Made by a program: the position numbers and the translations under genes. From assembly GCA_014378285.1 (NCBI GenBank), contig JACMNZ010000069.1:1-10295 (forward strand): a DNA stretch of 10,295 nt, given 5' to 3'. Positions 8,701 to 10,295 of this stretch are shown in pieces. The stretch's first letter is position 1; each line of letters starts with the position of its first letter. A model generated the notes under the pieces. That model saw only the letters and a program-made list of their open reading frames with translations. It searched no databases and was not told where the DNA came from. The DNA comes from Pseudopedobacter sp. Lineage in GTDB: Bacteria > Bacteroidota > Bacteroidia > Sphingobacteriales > Sphingobacteriaceae.

Positions 8701-8737
8701 TGATTAATAAAATATTTGATCTGAGTTTCATCATCAT
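5714..8737 (-). CDS. GH106-type alpha-L-rhamnosidase, short form, lipoprotein
   Basis: Predicted to release terminal L-rhamnose from glycans at the cell envelope. 1007 residues. Residues 1-22 form a lipoprotein signal: MMMKLRSN, hydrophobic ILLIIFLASFF, then YGC with Cys22 as the lipidation site; the residues after it are not an obvious surface-export signal. The GH106 start GFKNPPNSSKPGVYWYFMDGN is at 34-54, with GVGPGWTGSGGPWVK at 117-131. Conserved acidic motifs: D332-S-W-E335-M-G-A-Q-N, E412 (SIEPYD), E434 (MAEFW) and E465 (PAESFTG); E335 and E465 are the likely catalytic pair. A C-terminal sugar-binding-type sandwich covers about 870-951 (VTINGKYVGTVWTNN, ANLWPNRLIGD). Compared with the other GH106 protein here it lacks about 140 residues near 192-250 but has a loop about 19 residues longer near 952-995 (GKWPDWLLKGEKRPSNRF). 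The pair is clearly homologous but strongly diverged, so not a recent duplication. First gene of the leftward operon. Any of three consecutive ATG codons (8729-8737) could be the start; the signal peptide is unaffected. Confidence 0.87.
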   Translation of the reverse strand: MMMKLRSNILLIIFLASFFYGCTAKRSFDNLSSGFKNPPNSSKPGVYWYFMDGNISKSGITKDLEAMKTAGIGSVIFLEVNVGIPRGKVDFLSKEWQNLFAFAVHECERLGIEMTLGVGPGWTGSGGPWVKLSKSMQHLVASTTKVSGGTKEIIKLPIPQPKTPYFGKATFTPELEKEWSSFYEDVAVLAFPTPSIDQKIEDTDEKALYYRAPYSSVKGIKQFLPSTENFAITSSAASIPKESIKDLSHLLQKDGNLNWNPPPGNWTIMRFVRRNNGAVTRPAPVPGLGFESDKFDTTAIKSHLDNYVGKLIEKTGKPNPKLAGGLKMLHMDSWEMGAQNWTINFREEFEKRRGYDPQPFYPVYLGNIVESREISERFLWDLRQTSMELILENHAGYVKNYAKKYGLGLSIEPYDMNPTADMELGNIGDVVMAEFWSPGFFNTSFGAVEASSIAHIKGQSLVPAESFTGDKKEGFTQYPGSMKNQGDWAFGAGINKFYYHTFQHQSLADSLKPGMTMGQYGVHWDRNQTWWPMVGPYHDYVSRSQFLLQQGRTVADVLYLSPEGSPHVFKAPISSFDGEAYFPDRKGYSFDACAPSQLYNAKVVNGQIVFLSGANYKILVMPFSYTITPQLLQKIYDMINSGATIVGVPPKRAPGLNNYPQSDQEIKNLVKKIWKTDVVPIIETKITVGKGKIIWGGDINFKADTILYPKYETTANILKSMELPVDFNSNSGDLRFTHRTSKDFDIYFVANRSDKKITDTCTFRSINDKPQLWDAVSGEIRALPQFKQKNGTTTIPMSFNPYESFFVVFSKHNLSKNKLYDDNFPLEKELITLTGSWDVSFDPKWGGPKNIIFDQLQDWATNTDKGIKNYSGIANYTKNFILPTIPNSLSNHRILIDLGEVENMATVTINGKYVGTVWTNNALDITDFVNKGENKLEISVANLWPNRLIGDQALPDDGPKNGKWPDWLLKGEKRPSNRFSFVAYQHYKATDPLLKSGLLGPVKIFIK

Positions 8738-8844
8738 GATAAATTTTGTAATTATAATTTTAAAATCATTCTTATTAATCAGTTCCAGAAAATGAATGTC
8801 ATTTAAAAAAATGGATTATAGAATTAATATTTAGGTTACAATAA

Positions 8845-8877
8845 ATTATAAAAATGTTAAGTAATAATTTTTATAAT
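8845..8877. promoter_or_regulatory. Perfect 11-base inverted repeat, operator or leader hairpin
   Basis: ATTATAAAAAT (8845-8855) and ATTTTTATAAT (8867-8877) are perfect inverse copies separated by 11 bases, so the half-site centres are 22 bases (about two helical turns) apart. It lies just downstream of the proposed leftward start. It could bind a dimeric protein or fold in the operon leader RNA. All pairs are A-T, so the RNA stem would be weak; AraC proteins also more often use direct repeats. Confidence 0.45.
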
Positions 8878-8904
8878 CATTATTTAAGTTTTGTATTGGT
8901 TAAT

Positions 8905-8932
8905 CAAAATTAGCATCAAAAATTAAAGCAAA
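8905..8932 (-). promoter_or_regulatory. Candidate leftward promoter of the rhamnosidase operon
   Basis: On the minus strand TTTG (8929-8932) is followed after 16 bases by TAATTTTG (8905-8912), matching the Bacteroidota TTTG and TAnnTTTG pattern, with a spacer slightly shorter than usual. Transcription would begin near 8898-8900 and give a leader of roughly 160 bases before the first gene. AT-rich DNA gives many such matches, so confidence is moderate. Confidence 0.4.
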
Positions 8933-9074
8933 ACTATACCTAATTGATATTTTATATATCTTTTTTGAGATGGTATTTAATGTAATAAGACTTTTTAGAA
9001 AAAATATTATTTGGGAAATCTTATATCAATTTTTAGAAAATACCTTTTTTAATTAAAACAAATTTATGCTATGG

Positions 9075-9086
9075 TATAAATTTATA
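9075..9086. repeat. 12-base AT palindrome upstream of the AraC gene
   Basis: TATAAATTTATA is a perfect palindrome about 41 bases before the regulator start codon. It may overlap the regulator promoter and could serve autoregulation, but AT-only palindromes are common in such DNA. Confidence 0.25.
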
Positions 9087-9127
9087 TATTGACGGAACCA
9101 ATTCAATCTATTTAAATCAATTGTTGA

Positions 9128-10030
9128 ATGACCAATTATTTTAGATATTTCCCGATAAGTGAAAAAGATGAATCTTGGGGACTAACTGTGCTCAATGCCG
9201 GATGTACATTGATAGAAAAATCCTCTATATATCCGCCTATTAATCATCCATCACACCACTATTTTAACTGGGATAATGGGCGTGTTTTACAAGAATACCA
9301 ATTGATATATATCACCAACGGTAAAGGTGTTTTCGAATCGGGAAATTGCAAAAAAGAAATAAGAGAAGGTTCTTTAATTCTATTATTCCCAGAGGAAAGG
9401 CATCGTTACAAGCCAGATGAAGAAACAGGATGGAATGAATATTGGGTTGGCTTTAAAGGTTCTTTTGCAATAAATGCCATAAAAAAGAATTTTTTTGACA
9501 AATCGCAACCTGTATTTCACATCGGTTTCAATGAAAAAATAATAAACCTTTTTATAGATATTATTCAAACATCCAAAGAAGAAAAATCGGGATACCAACC
9601 TGTAATTTCCGGTGCAATAATTTATTTATTGGGTTTAATGTATTCTGCAAAAAAACAGACCAATATTAAAGATAATGATGCTGTACAGCTTTGTGTAGAT
9701 AAAGCTAGGGTAATAATAAGGTCAAAAATTTATGAGAAAATATCTTTTGAAGAACTTGCAGAAGAATTAGAAGTAAGCTATTCTTGGTTTAGGAAAGTTT
9801 TTAAAAAATACACAGGTTTGGCACCTGGCCAATACCTTATACAGCTTAAAATTCAAAAAGCTAAAGAATTATTAGGAGAAAAATCTGTTTCTATTAAAGA
9901 GGTTGCTTATAAACTACAGTTTGAATCTGCTTTATATTTTTCTAAATTATTTAAAGAGAAAGTTGGTGTTTCGCCAATTGCTTACAAAAACCAGGTATCC
10001 GGAGAAGAAAAATACTTCAAAAAAAAATAA
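9128..10030 (+). CDS. AraC-family transcriptional regulator with cupin-type sensor domain
   Basis: DNA-binding regulator, likely an activator of the divergent rhamnosidase operon in response to L-rhamnose or a related sugar (inference from position). 300 residues, normal for the family. The N-terminal AraC-binding (cupin-like) domain, about 15-110, shows the Bacteroidota pattern YPPINHPSHHYFNWDNGRVL (35-54), YQLIYITNGKGVFESG (57-72) and GSLILLFPEERHRY (81-94), followed by EYWVGFKG. The C-terminal double helix-turn-helix covers about 186-287: first HTH near 205-228 (ISFEELAEELEVSYSWFRKVFKKY), second near 255-278 (SIKEVAYKLQFESALYFSKLFKE), ending with VGVSPIAYKNQ. No membrane segment, so it is a one-component cytoplasmic sensor. 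No Shine-Dalgarno sequence precedes the ATG, but the start fits homologues, which begin with a short FRYxPIS segment. It is convergent with the GH5 gene 33 bases beyond its stop. Confidence 0.9.
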   Translation: MTNYFRYFPISEKDESWGLTVLNAGCTLIEKSSIYPPINHPSHHYFNWDNGRVLQEYQLIYITNGKGVFESGNCKKEIREGSLILLFPEERHRYKPDEETGWNEYWVGFKGSFAINAIKKNFFDKSQPVFHIGFNEKIINLFIDIIQTSKEEKSGYQPVISGAIIYLLGLMYSAKKQTNIKDNDAVQLCVDKARVIIRSKIYEKISFEELAEELEVSYSWFRKVFKKYTGLAPGQYLIQLKIQKAKELLGEKSVSIKEVAYKLQFESALYFSKLFKEKVGVSPIAYKNQVSGEEKYFKKK

Positions 10031-10045
10031 TTAATACCCTATTAA
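10031..10045. terminator. Small inverted repeat between convergent genes
   Basis: TTAATA and TATTAA pair around a CCC loop immediately after the regulator stop, in a 33-base gap between convergent genes. A T-run follows on the plus strand only at 10067-10073, inside the end of the GH5 gene. An all-AT 6 bp stem is weak, so a shared terminator role is only possible. Confidence 0.2.
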
Positions 10046-10063
10046 ATAATTAATTGAATGCTG

Positions 10064-10295
10064 CTATTTTTTTCGTGTAGGCACCAAGGCATCTTTAATA
10101 GGTTTTACCCATTCATCTTTAGCCATATCATAAGCAATAAAATCAGAATCAAATTGCCAGTAACTCCAGCTCCAATTGCGGGCTTCTGCTTGTCTGGCAA
10201 TGTAGTTTGTCCAAGTAATTCTCGATGCCATATCACCTTTTTCATAAGCACCAAACTCGCCTAAAGTAATTGGCCTATTGTGTTTTTTTGCCCAG
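10064..10295 (-). CDS. GH5-type endoglucanase/cellulase family protein, C-terminal end only
   Basis: Partial gene entering from the right edge; the last 76 residues and the TAG stop (10064-10066) are visible. The segment carries the end of the GH5 barrel: RPITLGEFGAYEKGDMASR, in which the Glu of LGEFG is the expected catalytic nucleophile on strand beta-7, then TNYIARQAEARNWSWSYWQF with the conserved beta-8 Trp region, and a closing EWVKPIKDALVP helix typical of endo-beta-1,4-glucanase-like members. GH5 enzymes cut beta-glucans, mannans or xylans by a retaining mechanism; the substrate cannot be told from this end. It ends with the natural TRKK tail, with no appended sorting domain. It points toward the regulator gene and is not part of the leftward operon start at 8737, although transcripts reading through it would run antisense to the regulator. 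Confidence 0.82.
   Translation of the reverse strand, partial: WAKKHNRPITLGEFGAYEKGDMASRITWTNYIARQAEARNWSWSYWQFDSDFIAYDMAKDEWVKPIKDALVPTRKK

Larger units (their letters stand above)
8738..9127. promoter_or_regulatory. Divergent control region between the rhamnosidase operon and its AraC-type regulator
   Basis: These 390 bases are extremely AT-rich and hold no supported gene. Both divergent transcripts must start here. Visible elements are a Bacteroidota-type leftward promoter (8905-8932), a perfect 11-base inverted repeat (8845-8877), a second leftward TAGTTTTG box (8929-8936) without a partner, and the palindrome TATAAATTTATA (9075-9086), about 41 bases before the regulator start. No exact TAnnTTTG box was found on the plus strand; TATTATTTG near 9005 has one base too many. 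The regulator probably binds in this region (inference from divergent arrangement). Confidence 0.7.

Noticed and set aside
906..8737. Recent tandem duplication as the origin of the two GH106 genes.
   Set aside because: The proteins share motifs but differ through most of their length, with large insertions and different signal peptides, and are separated by an unrelated gene.
8738..9127. Possible small RNA, riboswitch or CRISPR-like repeats in the long divergent gap.
   Set aside because: No recurring spaced repeats, no GC-rich structured element and no known riboswitch core could be seen; only AT-rich dyads.
10058..10264. Plus-strand frame of 68 codons at the right edge.
   Set aside because: It is antisense to the clear GH5 C-terminus on the minus strand.

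Overview
The window looks like chromosomal DNA from an AT-rich member of the Bacteroidota, most likely a Pedobacter- or Flavobacterium-like soil or plant-associated polysaccharide degrader. Reasons: the glycoside hydrolase families, a lipoprotein signal on one hydrolase, a Bacteroidota-type AraC regulator, gene starts that generally lack a Shine-Dalgarno sequence, and a TAnnTTTG-type promoter box. No RNA gene, CRISPR array, insertion sequence or complete mobile element is visible.

Layout. Most of the window is one leftward (minus-strand) gene group that starts near 8737. In transcription order it holds a GH106-type alpha-L-rhamnosidase lipoprotein (8737-5714), an L-arabinose/L-fucose-isomerase-like cytoplasmic enzyme (5687-4257), a second, longer GH106-type protein (4214-906) and the L-rhamnose mutarotase RhaM (736-416). 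The first three are separated by only 26 and 42 bases and are very likely one operon. RhaM follows after 169 bases that contain a strong hairpin flanked by a 10-base direct repeat. A divergent AraC-family activator (9128-10030) faces the operon across a 390-base, very AT-rich control region. This region carries a plausible leftward promoter and a perfect 11-base inverted repeat. At the right edge lies the 3' end of a GH5 endoglucanase-type gene (minus strand), convergent with the regulator. At the left edge is the 5' part of a leftward reading frame that appears to be a chimera: the start of a sialate O-acetylesterase-like protein joined in frame to the tail of a GH43-like protein.

How it may work together (inference). 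Two exported GH106 enzymes would cleave terminal alpha-L-rhamnose from a plant glycan such as rhamnogalacturonan or a rhamnosylated glycoside. After uptake, RhaM would interconvert the anomers of L-rhamnose and the isomerase would make the ketose, under control of the AraC protein. The point most worth checking is the isomerase: it belongs to the AraA/FucI fold class, not the RhaA class, yet sits between two rhamnosidases next to RhaM. Its substrate cannot be read from the sequence. No transporter, SusC/SusD pair, rhamnulokinase or aldolase lies inside the window.
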